Notes: generated by a model not told the origin, from the sequence alone. DNA of 50,883 nt from JBLUOA01 sp048060095 (GCF_048060095.1 NZ_JBLUOA010000010.1:1-50883), one strand, 5' to 3'. Positions 25,671-34,492 are shown, counted from the stretch's first letter. Program-made: numbers and translations.

Positions 25671-27143
25671 ATGACAGCAGAACCGCATCGCGCCACTTTG
25701 GGCCGGGGGGTTCCGATCCGGCGGCTGATCACCGGCCTATGGCAGATGGCCGATCAGGAACGCGACGGAAAGCCCTTTGACCTTGATGGCGCGGCTGAGG
25801 CGCTTTTGGCGTATGCACGTGCCGGGTTCGACACGTTCGACATGGCCGACCACTACGGCAGCGCCGAGATTGTCGCGGGCATGGTTCACAAGGCGATGCG
25901 AGAGGCGGGCGAGGTGCCTCCGACGATCCTGACGAAGTGGTGCCCGCCTCCGGGCGACATGACCGCCGACGTTGTGCGGGCAGGTGTCGAAACCGCGCTG
26001 GAGCGACTGCAAGTGCCGTCGGTCGACGTGATGCAATTCCACTGGTGGCGCTATGAATCGCCGGAATACCTTGACGCGCTTGAACAGTTGATGCGCCTGC
26101 GGGAAGAGGGGCTGATCCGCGAAATCGGGTTGACGAATTTCGATGCGGCGCATCTTCGGATGGTCATCAAGAACGGGATCGAGATCGCGTCAAACCAGGT
26201 GTGCTTTTCGTTGCTGGATCGGCGGGCGGCTGCGGACCTTTCCGCCGTGGCCAAAGCGCATGACGTGGCGCTTTTGGCGTTCGGCACGCTCGGCGGCGGA
26301 TTTCTGTCGGACAAATGGGTCGGGGCAAAGGAGCCTGCGGACATCCCGGATTGGAGCCGGATGAAATACAAGCGCTTCATCGACGCGGGCGGCGGTTGGG
26401 CGCAGTTTCAGACGTTGATGGCCACCCTATCCGATATCGCGGCAAAGCATCGGGTTTCGGTGTCGAACGTGGCGTCGGTCTGGGTTCTCAGCCATGAAGC
26501 CGTGCGCGCCACGATCATTGGCGCGCGCTTGGGCGAAGGCGAGCATCGGGCCGACAATCTGCGAGCGCTTGGTGTGACCTTCGACGCCGAAGACCGTGCC
26601 CAGCTTTCGGAGGCGTTGGCGCAGCTCACCCCAATCCCCGGCGATTGTGGCGACGAATATCGCAAGCCGCCGTTCCTCACCGCATCCGGCGACCTTAGCC
26701 ACCACCTTGACGCCTTGCCGCCGGTTTTTGCGGTGTCGCCCGTTCCCGAACGGCCAGATCGCACGCGGGCCGAAAGCCAATCCATCTGGGAGGAAAAGGC
26801 CGGATTTTCGCGGGCCGTGCGCACCGGTAATCGCATCGTGGTCAGCGGCACGACGGCGACCGCACCTGATGGGCAGGCGGTTTGCAGCGGCGATGCCGAA
26901 GGGCAGGCGGTCTATGCGTTGGACAAGATTCTGGCTGCCATGAGCTCTCTCGGTGGTGGGGCGGCGGATGTTGTCCGCACGCGCATCTACCTGCGGAACG
27001 CCGCGGACTGGGAGGCCGTGTCAGCCGTTCATGCCCGCTATTTCGGGGCAACACGGCCTGCCAATACGCTGATCGCCGGTATCGAACTGATCGGCCCCTA
27101 CGCGGTTGAGATCGAAGCCGAAGCGGAAATCCCATCCGATTGA
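25671..27143 (+). CDS. Aldo/keto reductase fused to RidA
   Basis: A 490-residue two-domain fusion. Residues 1 to about 330 are an aldo/keto reductase barrel with the catalytic set D57, Y62 (DMADHYGSAE), K89 (LTKW) and H124 (QFHWW), and NAD(P) contacts near ATIIGARLGEGE. Residues from about 365 are a complete RidA/YjgF domain, with SGTTATAPDG and the imine-hydrolysing arginine in VVRTRIYLRN. RidA hydrolyses reactive imines and enamines; the reductase would act on the freed carbonyl. This fits a pathway with amine oxidases that make imines. The ATG at 25671 has GGGAG upstream; the open frame further upstream is antisense to the neighbouring kinase gene. Confidence 0.9.
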   Translation: MTAEPHRATLGRGVPIRRLITGLWQMADQERDGKPFDLDGAAEALLAYARAGFDTFDMADHYGSAEIVAGMVHKAMREAGEVPPTILTKWCPPPGDMTADVVRAGVETALERLQVPSVDVMQFHWWRYESPEYLDALEQLMRLREEGLIREIGLTNFDAAHLRMVIKNGIEIASNQVCFSLLDRRAAADLSAVAKAHDVALLAFGTLGGGFLSDKWVGAKEPADIPDWSRMKYKRFIDAGGGWAQFQTLMATLSDIAAKHRVSVSNVASVWVLSHEAVRATIIGARLGEGEHRADNLRALGVTFDAEDRAQLSEALAQLTPIPGDCGDEYRKPPFLTASGDLSHHLDALPPVFAVSPVPERPDRTRAESQSIWEEKAGFSRAVRTGNRIVVSGTTATAPDGQAVCSGDAEGQAVYALDKILAAMSSLGGGAADVVRTRIYLRNAADWEAVSAVHARYFGATRPANTLIAGIELIGPYAVEIEAEAEIPSD

Positions 27144-27193
27144 TCCCGCGAGGCGCTCGGAGAATTGCATTGACAGAAAATCAATTCTGACCG

Positions 27194-27227
27194 ACGTTAA
27201 ATGCGCACAAAAGTTCGTTTTGCGCAC
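27194..27227. promoter_or_regulatory. IclR-type tandem operator 6
   Basis: On the plus strand: ACGTTAAATGCGCAC, AAAA, GTTCGTTTTGCGCAC. It precedes the amino-acid importer operon by 75 bp. TTGACA occurs 18 bp upstream (27170-27175), but a matching -10 at the right distance is not clear. Confidence 0.7.
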
Positions 27228-27301
27228 AAATCAGGCGGAAGACCTGCAAACAAAGTTTCAAAAGGGTCCGCACCGGACCGCACGACATGGGAGTACGACA
27301 T

Positions 27302-28111
27302 ATGCTGAAAAGACATTTTCTGGCTGGGATCACGGGGCTTGCGCTTGCTGCGATGGCGTCAACCAGCGTTGAGGCGAAAAGCCTTGATGACATTCTTTCC
27401 GACGGCAAAATTCGCATTGGAATCAACCCGAACTTCCCCAACATGAGCACCCGGAACGATGCGGGCGATTGGGAAGGCTTTGACATCGACGTTGGCAATG
27501 CACTGGCCGCCGCCATTGGCGTCGAAGTCGAGTGGGTGCCGACCGAAACTCCGCAGCGGGTGCCGTTTCTGGTATCTGACCGGATCGACATTTCGCTTGG
27601 CGCGCTGACGCGGAATACCGAGCGGGCGAAGCTGATCGACTACACCGTGCCGCTGCATACCGAGGTTCTCGCCGTTCTGACCACCGAAGAGGTCGCAGGC
27701 GATAGCTGGGAAGACTTCAACACCGCAGACGTGACGCTTGCCAACATGCGCGGCAACTGGACCGTCGACTGGATCGGTGAAAACATGCCGGACGCCAACC
27801 TTGAATTGGTCGACACGCTGGCTGACACTGTCCGCCTTGTCGGGCAGGGTCGGGCCGACGCGATTGTCGAGAATATCGACTTCTTCATGGCCTTCACCGA
27901 GAACTATCCCGACGTAAACTGGCGCGTGGTCGAGAATCCGATTTTCGTCGCCTATTGCGCCATTGGCGTCAGTCAGGGCAACGAAAACCTGACCGAAGTG
28001 CTGAATATCGCGCTATACAGCCTGCATTCGTCAGGCATGGTGAACGAGACTTGGGAAAAGCACTATGGCGCGCCGATGCTGCGCACCGTGGACCCTGTTC
28101 CCTACTTCTGA
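27302..28111 (+). CDS. ABC transporter substrate-binding protein, amino-acid family
   Basis: A 269-residue periplasmic protein of the polar-amino-acid (family 3) class. A Sec signal peptide ends near residue 25 (SVEA, then KSLDD). The usual opening KIRIGINPNFPNMS, GFDIDVGNALAAAIG and SLGALTRNTERAKLIDYT (family pattern for binding the alpha-amino and carboxyl groups) are all present. GGGAG lies about 10 nt before the ATG at 27302; an ATG at 27287 is in frame but precedes that site. First gene of the importer operon. It binds an amino acid or related compound. Confidence 0.92.
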   Translation: MLKRHFLAGITGLALAAMASTSVEAKSLDDILSDGKIRIGINPNFPNMSTRNDAGDWEGFDIDVGNALAAAIGVEVEWVPTETPQRVPFLVSDRIDISLGALTRNTERAKLIDYTVPLHTEVLAVLTTEEVAGDSWEDFNTADVTLANMRGNWTVDWIGENMPDANLELVDTLADTVRLVGQGRADAIVENIDFFMAFTENYPDVNWRVVENPIFVAYCAIGVSQGNENLTEVLNIALYSLHSSGMVNETWEKHYGAPMLRTVDPVPYF

Positions 28112-28175
28112 TCTCTGACGTTATCGGGTCCGCCGCGCATCTGTCGCGGCGACCCATCCCAGTCGCGCGGTATAT

Positions 28176-28853
28176 ATGGACTACAGATTTCATTTCGGGG
28201 TCGTCTGGGACAATCTTGATGCCCTGTTTCAAGGGGCTTTGCTGACGTTTCAACTGGGCGTGTTCGCCTTTGTGGGTGGCGTGCTGATCGGGCTGGTCGG
28301 GGCCACGCTAAAGACCTACGGCCCCAAGCCGGTTCGGTTTCTTGTTGATTGCTACGTGGTTTTCATCACCAACACGCCGGCGTTGATCCAAGTTTACTTC
28401 CTTTATTTCGGTCTGCCAGAGGTCGGCGTTCGCTGGTCGAACGTAACCTGCGTTTTGATCGGGCTGATCCTGAACGCGGGCGCTTATCTGACCCTGATCC
28501 TGCGGGCGGGATTCTTGTCCGTGCGCTTGCCCGAGATCGAGGCGGGCCAGACCCTCGGCATGTCGCTGATCCAGCAGGTGCGCTACATCATCGTGCCGCA
28601 TATCGCGAAGTCGATCTATCCGGCGCTCGCGAACTTCTTCATCGTCGTTCTGGTCATGGGCACCTCTCTCGGTGCGCTGATCGGGGTGGACGAACTGACC
28701 GGTCAAGCGATCAACCTGTCGACGGTAAACTATCGCTGGCTGGAATACTTCACCGTGGCGGCGGGGATGTATGTCGTTCTGACCTTCATCGCGAGCATTG
28801 GCCTCGCGCTGCTGGGGCGCTGGGCGTTCCGCGTTAAGGCTAGGATCTTCTGA
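28176..28853 (+). CDS. Amino-acid ABC transporter permease 1
   Basis: A 225-residue inner-membrane permease of the HisM/HisQ class, with five predicted helices and the EAA loop IEAGQTLGMSLIQQVRYII near residue 120. Starts 64 bp after the binding-protein gene. Its TGA overlaps the ATG of the next permease (TGATG), indicating coupled translation. Confidence 0.92.
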   Translation: MDYRFHFGVVWDNLDALFQGALLTFQLGVFAFVGGVLIGLVGATLKTYGPKPVRFLVDCYVVFITNTPALIQVYFLYFGLPEVGVRWSNVTCVLIGLILNAGAYLTLILRAGFLSVRLPEIEAGQTLGMSLIQQVRYIIVPHIAKSIYPALANFFIVVLVMGTSLGALIGVDELTGQAINLSTVNYRWLEYFTVAAGMYVVLTFIASIGLALLGRWAFRVKARIF

Positions 28854-29566
28854 TGGAGCGGATACTGGAACAGATCCCGCGTTTCTTTAGCGCCGCCAAT
28901 CTGTCGCTGTTGCTTGAGGCCGCGGGCCTGACCCTTGCCATGACGCTAGTCGGCTGTCTGATCGGGTTTGGCCTTGCCTTTATCCTGGTCTATCTGCGCA
29001 AAACGCCGGGGCTGTGGGCGCTGCCGCTGCGTTGGCTCGCGATTTCTTACGTCGAGATTTTTCGCCGTATCCCGTTCATTGTGGTGATCTACCTTGTCCT
29101 GTTTTTCATTCAGGCCGTCACGCCAAATGCGTCGCTGTTCACAATAGCTGTCATCGCGATCTGCCTATACGCGGTGGCCTACACCGCCGACATCATCCGG
29201 GGCGGCATTGAATCCGTTCCCCATACCCAGGTCGAAGCCGCCGAGGCGATGAATATGTCGCGGCTGCAAACGATGCTGAAGGTGGTTCTGCCGCAGGCGT
29301 GGCCCGTCATCATTCCGCCCGCCATCGCCTTTGCCGTGTCGTTCATCAAGGACACAGCGCTGGTCAGTCAGGTCGGGGTGTTTGAGCTGACCTTTCGCGG
29401 CAAGGAACTGAACAATCAGGGGTATTCCGGTATCCTTGTCTTCGGCACGATTGCCATGTGCTATTTCCTTCTGTCTTTCCCGCTCAGCCTTTTGGGCCAA
29501 CATCTGGAGAAACGTCTTGCCACACCTCGCGGTGAACGACGTGCGCGCAAAATACGGCGCACTTGA
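28853..29566 (+). CDS. Amino-acid ABC transporter permease 2
   Basis: A 237-residue permease of the same class, with the EAA loop VEAAEAMNMSRLQTMLKVV near residue 125. It forms the membrane channel with the preceding gene product. Its last 50 bp overlap the start of the ATPase gene. The tail after the last helix is very Arg-rich (ATPRGERRARKIRRT). Confidence 0.92.
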   Translation: MERILEQIPRFFSAANLSLLLEAAGLTLAMTLVGCLIGFGLAFILVYLRKTPGLWALPLRWLAISYVEIFRRIPFIVVIYLVLFFIQAVTPNASLFTIAVIAICLYAVAYTADIIRGGIESVPHTQVEAAEAMNMSRLQTMLKVVLPQAWPVIIPPAIAFAVSFIKDTALVSQVGVFELTFRGKELNNQGYSGILVFGTIAMCYFLLSFPLSLLGQHLEKRLATPRGERRARKIRRT

Positions 29567-30254
29567 GGTTCTGCACGGAATCTCCTTTACGATTGAGGCG
29601 GGCGAGATTGTCTCGCTCGTCGGGCCGTCGGGGTCTGGGAAATCGACGGTTCTGCGGGCGCTGATGGGTCTGACCCCGATCACCGGCGGAGATGTTGAGA
29701 TCGCGGGCGAGAAGATGGACTATTCCAGTGCTCGGTCGGTCCGTGAGGCGCGCGACCGCATGGCGATCGTGTTTCAGCAATATAATCTGTTTCAGAACAT
29801 GACGGTGATGCAGAACGTCACTTTGGCCCCGCTAAAGATCAAACGCTGGCCGAAGGATGAGGTGACGGCAGAAGCCAAGCGCCTGCTTGGCCTTGTCGGC
29901 CTTGCGGCGAAGCACGACGCCTTTTCCGACGAACTGTCGGGCGGGCAGCAACAGAGGGTCGCGTTGGCGCGAGCGCTGGCGCTGAAACCGCAGATTCTGC
30001 TGCTTGACGAAGTGACCTCGGCGCTTGACCCGGAACTGGTAAACGAAGTTCTGGACGCGGTGCGCAAGCTGGCCGACGAAGGGATGACGATGATTATCGT
30101 CAGCCACGAAATGGGGTTCGTGCGCGAGGTCGCGAACAAGGTCATCTTCATGGACCACGGCGAGGTGATTGAAAGCGGCACGCCGCAGGCATTGTTCGAG
30201 ACCCCAAAGACAGACCGCGCCCGCGATTTCTTTAGCAAAATCCTGCGGCACTAG
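29517..30254 (+). CDS. Amino-acid ABC transporter ATPase
   Basis: A 245-residue GlnQ/HisP-class ATPase. GPSGSGKS (Walker A), LSGGQQQR (signature), ILLLDEVTSALD (Walker B) and VSHE (switch) are intact. No ATG stands at a suitable place; I chose the TTG at 29517, giving MPHLAVNDVRAKYGA, because GGAG lies 7 nt upstream and the family begins about here. This places the start 50 bp inside the upstream permease gene. Confidence 0.9.
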   Translation: MPHLAVNDVRAKYGALEVLHGISFTIEAGEIVSLVGPSGSGKSTVLRALMGLTPITGGDVEIAGEKMDYSSARSVREARDRMAIVFQQYNLFQNMTVMQNVTLAPLKIKRWPKDEVTAEAKRLLGLVGLAAKHDAFSDELSGGQQQRVALARALALKPQILLLDEVTSALDPELVNEVLDAVRKLADEGMTMIIVSHEMGFVREVANKVIFMDHGEVIESGTPQALFETPKTDRARDFFSKILRH

Positions 30255-30302
30255 GCGGGCGGCGGTCATGCGCCCGAACCAATCCTTGGAAGGAGCCGGA
30301 CC

Positions 30303-30995
30303 GTGCTGAAATTCTACTACAACGCCGCCCCGAACCCCCTGAAGGTCGCGCTGTTTCTTGAAGAGACCGGGCTTGATTACACCCCTGTCCCCATCGACAC
30401 CCGGCGCGGCGATCAGCACAGCCCCGGCTATGTTGCGATCAACCCGAATGCGAAGGCTCCGGCGATTGATGACGACGGCACGGTGGTTTTCGACAGCAAC
30501 GCCATCCTGCTTTATCTCGCTGAAAAGACCGGGCAGTTCCTGCCGCCCGAAAGCCCGACGGCGAGGGGAGAGTTGCTGTCTTGGTTGATGTTTGTCGCTA
30601 CCGGCGTCGGTCCATTCTCTGGCCAAGCCGTGCATTTCCGCAACTTCGCGCCGGGCGATCACCCTTACGCCCGCAAGCGTTATGACTATGAGGCGCGGCG
30701 CCACTGGCAGATCGTTGACGACCGCCTTGCACAGCAGCCCTATATGCTGGGCGATGCCTATACGATCGTCGATATGGCCGTCTGGGGCTGGGCGGGGCGT
30801 ATTCCGTTCATGCTGGGCAAGGACGATGCGATGGACGCTTACCCGAACCTTGCCCGGCTTGTGGCAGGGATTGACGCCCGCCCCGCCGCCATCCGCGCCG
30901 TGGCGCTAAAGGATCAGCACGCCTTCAAGGTCGAGTTTGATGAGGAGGCGATGCGCCACCTCTACCCGCAAATCTTCGCGCCGGACCCGGACTGA
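30303..30995 (+). CDS. Glutathione S-transferase family protein
   Basis: A 230-residue two-domain GST. The thioredoxin-like N-domain has KFYYNAAPNPLK (active-site Asn in the Nu/YghU-like position), NAKAPAI with the cis-proline and FDSNAILLYLAE for glutathione binding. The helical domain has the capping stretch YTIVDMAVWGWA. Similar to YfcG/YghU-type GSTs. The start is GTG at 30303 behind a strong GGAAGGAG. The SDR gene starts immediately after its stop. A role in opening or detoxifying a pathway intermediate is possible. Confidence 0.9.
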   Translation: MLKFYYNAAPNPLKVALFLEETGLDYTPVPIDTRRGDQHSPGYVAINPNAKAPAIDDDGTVVFDSNAILLYLAEKTGQFLPPESPTARGELLSWLMFVATGVGPFSGQAVHFRNFAPGDHPYARKRYDYEARRHWQIVDDRLAQQPYMLGDAYTIVDMAVWGWAGRIPFMLGKDDAMDAYPNLARLVAGIDARPAAIRAVALKDQHAFKVEFDEEAMRHLYPQIFAPDPD

Positions 30996-31781
30996 ATGGC
31001 ACCCGACACGCATATTGGCACCACAGCCATCGTCACCGGGGCGGCGTCAGGGATCGGGCGCAGCATTGCCGACCATTTCGCCGCTGAGGGCCGCGCGGTT
31101 CTTTGCGCTGACATCAACCGGGCCGGGGCGGAAAAGGTTGCCGCGACTATCATCAAGGACGGAGGCCATGCTCGCGCGGTGGAGGTTGACGTCGCGGATG
31201 AACCTTCTGTTCAAGCGATGGTCGACGACGCTATTTCGTGGACGGGCCAGATCGATGCGCTGGCTGCAAATGCCGGGATCATGGCCGAAGGATCGGCCCT
31301 GACGCTTAGCCTTGAGGATTGGACCAGGGTCATGTCCACCAACGCCACCGGCGCGTTCTTGACCGCGCGGGCCGCCTTGCCACATATGATCGATGGCGGG
31401 GGCGGGGCGATTGTATTTACGGCGTCAACGGTCGCGCTTGCCGGGATGAAAGGGATCGCGGCCTACTCCGCCTCGAAAGGTGCGGTTGTGGCGCTGACCC
31501 GGCAGATGGCTGCGGATTATGCGGATCAGAACATCCGGGTGAACGCCGTGGCCCCCGGTGCCGTGCGCACACCGCTGTCTGAATCCCACTTCCGCGCCCG
31601 CGCCGAGGATGACGCAGAGTTTGAGACGCTGCTAGAGGCTGTGATCGACCGCTACCCGCTGAAACGCTGGGGCACCACCGCCGAGATTGCCGATCTGGTC
31701 ACGTTCCTTTGTTCAGATCGGGCAGGCTGGATGACCGGCCAGATCATTCCGGTTGACGGAGGTCTGCTGGAATTGCGCTAA
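30996..31781 (+). CDS. Short-chain dehydrogenase/reductase (SDR)
   Basis: A 261-residue classical SDR with TGAASGIG (14-21), D39 (NAD preference), NAG (92-94) and the catalytic S144, Y157 and K161 (YSASK). The ATG directly abuts the TGA of the GST gene. Fifth SDR of the island, cotranscribed with GST and the enolase-superfamily gene. Confidence 0.9.
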   Translation: MAPDTHIGTTAIVTGAASGIGRSIADHFAAEGRAVLCADINRAGAEKVAATIIKDGGHARAVEVDVADEPSVQAMVDDAISWTGQIDALAANAGIMAEGSALTLSLEDWTRVMSTNATGAFLTARAALPHMIDGGGGAIVFTASTVALAGMKGIAAYSASKGAVVALTRQMAADYADQNIRVNAVAPGAVRTPLSESHFRARAEDDAEFETLLEAVIDRYPLKRWGTTAEIADLVTFLCSDRAGWMTGQIIPVDGGLLELR

Positions 31782-31822
31782 ACCGCCCACCAGTTGGGCG
31801 AACGAACAGGAATAGACACGCC

Positions 31823-32923
31823 ATGAAAATCACATCCATCAAAGCGTATCAGGTCGATCTTCCGCTGAAAGAAGGCCGCTATAGCTGGTCGAACGGCAAT
31901 TTCGTTGAGGTGTTCGATTCAACCGTGGTTGCGGTTGAAACTGATGCAGGGATCACCGGCTATGGCGAGTGCTGCCCGCTTGGCAGTGCCTATCTGCCGG
32001 CTTATGCGCTTGGCGTGCGGTCCGGTTTGATGGAATTGGCACCGAGCGTCATCAGGCTCGACCCTCGCGCCCTTGATGTTCTGAACCGCGCTATGGACGA
32101 GAGCCTTCGCGGCCATCCCTATATCAAGGCGGCGATCGACGTCGCATGCTGGGATATTTTGGGACAAGCCACCGGCCTGCCAGTCTATCAACTGCTGGGC
32201 GGCAAGGCGCAGGACGACATCCAGCTTTACCGCGCGATTTCGCAGATCGAACCTAAGGCAATGGCCGCTAACGTCGCGGGGTATCGCGACGAGGGATACA
32301 CCAAGTTCCAACTGAAGGTTGGGGCCGATGCCGACAGCGATATTGAGCGCATTCGCCTTAGTGCGGCTGAGATGCGTCCCGGCGACGTGCTCGTCGCCGA
32401 CGCGAATACTGGCTGGACGATGCACGAGGCCGCCCGCGTCGTGAACGCCGTGCGTGACGTTGATGTCTATATCGAACAGCCCTGTCCGACATACGAAGAA
32501 TGCCTTGTCACGCGGCGGCGCACCACGTTGCCCTTCGTGCTTGATGAAGTCATCGGCGGCGTCGGTGACCTGACCCGCGGCCTCGCCGACGGGGCGATGG
32601 ACGTCATCAATCTGAAAATCTCGAAAGTGGGCGGGCTGACCAAGGCGCGCCTGATGCGCGATCTTTGCGTTCAGTCGGGTATTCCAATGACCATTGAGGA
32701 TACGTGGGGCGGCGACATCGTCACCGCGACCATCGCCCATCTGGCACAATCCACGCCAGAGGAGTTTTCGTTCTCGGCCACGGACTTTAACTCCTACGGC
32801 ACGGTCGACATCGCCGAGGGCGCACCGAAGCGGGTGAACGGAACGATGAAAGCCTCTGACGCGCCGGGGCTTGGCGTGACGCCGATCATGGCCGCCTTGG
32901 GCGATCCCGTTCTAGTTGTCTGA
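31823..32923 (+). CDS. Enolase-superfamily enzyme, cis-3-hydroxyproline dehydratase / betaine epimerase-like
   Basis: A 366-residue mandelate racemase/muconate lactonizing family protein. The catalytic lysines are K165 (FQLKVG) and K265 (NLKISKVGG); metal ligands are D193 (ADANTGW), E218 (YIEQP) and D241 (VLDEV). The N-terminal GECCPLGSAYLPAY and RGHPYIKAAID, the QxK in place of KxK, and the closing DTWGGDI are, from memory, the patterns of cis-3-hydroxy-L-proline dehydratase and 4-hydroxyproline-betaine 2-epimerase. That would suit a cyclic amino acid substrate. Last gene of the rightward importer operon. Confidence 0.85.
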   Translation: MKITSIKAYQVDLPLKEGRYSWSNGNFVEVFDSTVVAVETDAGITGYGECCPLGSAYLPAYALGVRSGLMELAPSVIRLDPRALDVLNRAMDESLRGHPYIKAAIDVACWDILGQATGLPVYQLLGGKAQDDIQLYRAISQIEPKAMAANVAGYRDEGYTKFQLKVGADADSDIERIRLSAAEMRPGDVLVADANTGWTMHEAARVVNAVRDVDVYIEQPCPTYEECLVTRRRTTLPFVLDEVIGGVGDLTRGLADGAMDVINLKISKVGGLTKARLMRDLCVQSGIPMTIEDTWGGDIVTATIAHLAQSTPEEFSFSATDFNSYGTVDIAEGAPKRVNGTMKASDAPGLGVTPIMAALGDPVLVV

Positions 32924-33053
32924 GGGCCGCCGCGCAGCAGCGACACGAGACTTTCGTCATTCGCCTGATCACCCACCGCTGATGAAGTTGTGATTCGCGA
33001 CGTGGCGCGCTGTGGCTCTATGATTTGCGGAGCAGCACGCGAAAGGCGCATTC

Positions 33054-34439
33054 ATGGTATCGGCAATTGGTTCTCGGACACGTTTCTTCCTAGTCGCGTC
33101 GTTGGTGGCGCTTTCTGTGTTTTGCGCTGCGGCGGTGCACGCGCAGGACGCGGTCCAGTTGCCCGACTATGTGATTGAGGAATATGGCGAGCCTCCCGCC
33201 GTTCCGGTGGGTCCGCTGCCCGATGCATTGCGATCCGCCGTGCAGGTGGCTTTTGTCGAACCTACGACGCAGGGGATTTGGGGGCAGGACCAGACATTGG
33301 CCTTGGCCGAGATCGCCGCGTCAAACGACCCTCGGTTGGTCTGGATCATCAGCGACCTGATGCGCTTCGCCACGGGCCGTGAGATGAGCCTGCAACTTGC
33401 CAGTGCAGCCTCGGAATTGCTGGATCGGAATTTTCAAACTCGGACCCCGTGGGGCGATATGACCGATCACCTCATCGCGTGGGATATTCCGGCGCCCCCC
33501 GATTATCTTGAGGTGAAGCGGGCTATTTTCACGAATATCATCCCCGGTTGGGAACAGATTTTTGTCGAAGGCGATATTGATTGGAGGCTCGTTTCCTGGG
33601 GCGGCGTGCTGATTGACGGCCGGGCTTACGATACGACGGATCAACCGTGCAATTGCATTCCCGCAGCGGACAATCCCGAGGTCGTCAGCGCCGAGGATGC
33701 CGAGTGGCCTGCCGACGATGATATCGTTTTTGGAATTGAGGTGAACGGCGAACATCGAGCCTATCCGCGACGCATTATGGAAGTCCGCGAGATGGTGAAT
33801 GATACATTGGGCGGACGAGACCTCGGCATCCCCTACTGCACGTTGTGCGGCGCGGCGCAGGCATATTTTACCGATGGCCTGCCGGAAGGAATTGACCGAC
33901 CCATCCTGCGCACGTCAGGGCTGCTCATTCGGTCCAATAAGGTGATGTATGACATCAGGACGTATTCGGTGTTTGATACGTTCTTGGGCAAAGCAGTAAC
34001 CGGCCCACTGGCGGAAAAGAACCTGCAACTTGAGCAAGCGACTGTTGTGACGACCGATTGGGGCACGTGGAAGCGAGAGCATCCCGAGACGACGGTACTG
34101 GTCGAGGCGTTGGCGCTTGGTCGCAATCCCGATTTTCGCAATGGCCGCGATGCCGACGGGCCGATATTTCCGATCGGTGATGTCGATCCGCGCCTGCCGG
34201 TTCATGAGGACATTATCGGCGTGATCTCGGCGTCGGGGACGCCGGTGGCGTTTCAGCGGAGTAAAGCGCTGGTGGCACTGACGAGGGGTGAAGAGATAGC
34301 ATTTGAGAATATCCGCTTGGAACTGGATGCTGGCGGCATAAGAGCGGTCGATGCAGATGGCGCAGATCTTGGCAGCCATCAGGCGTTTTGGTTTGCGTGG
34401 TCACAATTCCATCCTCAAACGGAACTCTGGATGGGGTAG
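33054..34439 (+). CDS. DUF3179 domain-containing secreted protein
   Basis: A 461-residue protein with a Sec signal peptide (hydrophobic residues 10-28, cleavage after VHAQ or VHA). The DUF3179 signature is clear: RAYPRRIMEVREMVND, then IPYCTLCGAAQAYF near residue 260, with the CxxC typical of the family, whose function is not established. It lies 131 bp after the island and 110 bp before secE, on the same strand as secE, with no visible link to the operon systems on either side. Confidence 0.85.
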   Translation: MVSAIGSRTRFFLVASLVALSVFCAAAVHAQDAVQLPDYVIEEYGEPPAVPVGPLPDALRSAVQVAFVEPTTQGIWGQDQTLALAEIAASNDPRLVWIISDLMRFATGREMSLQLASAASELLDRNFQTRTPWGDMTDHLIAWDIPAPPDYLEVKRAIFTNIIPGWEQIFVEGDIDWRLVSWGGVLIDGRAYDTTDQPCNCIPAADNPEVVSAEDAEWPADDDIVFGIEVNGEHRAYPRRIMEVREMVNDTLGGRDLGIPYCTLCGAAQAYFTDGLPEGIDRPILRTSGLLIRSNKVMYDIRTYSVFDTFLGKAVTGPLAEKNLQLEQATVVTTDWGTWKREHPETTVLVEALALGRNPDFRNGRDADGPIFPIGDVDPRLPVHEDIIGVISASGTPVAFQRSKALVALTRGEEIAFENIRLELDAGGIRAVDADGADLGSHQAFWFAWSQFHPQTELWMG

Positions 34440-34492
34440 GCAGATTTTTCGCCGTTGGAAATGGCCGAAAATCAGCTTCTCAATTCTGGTGG

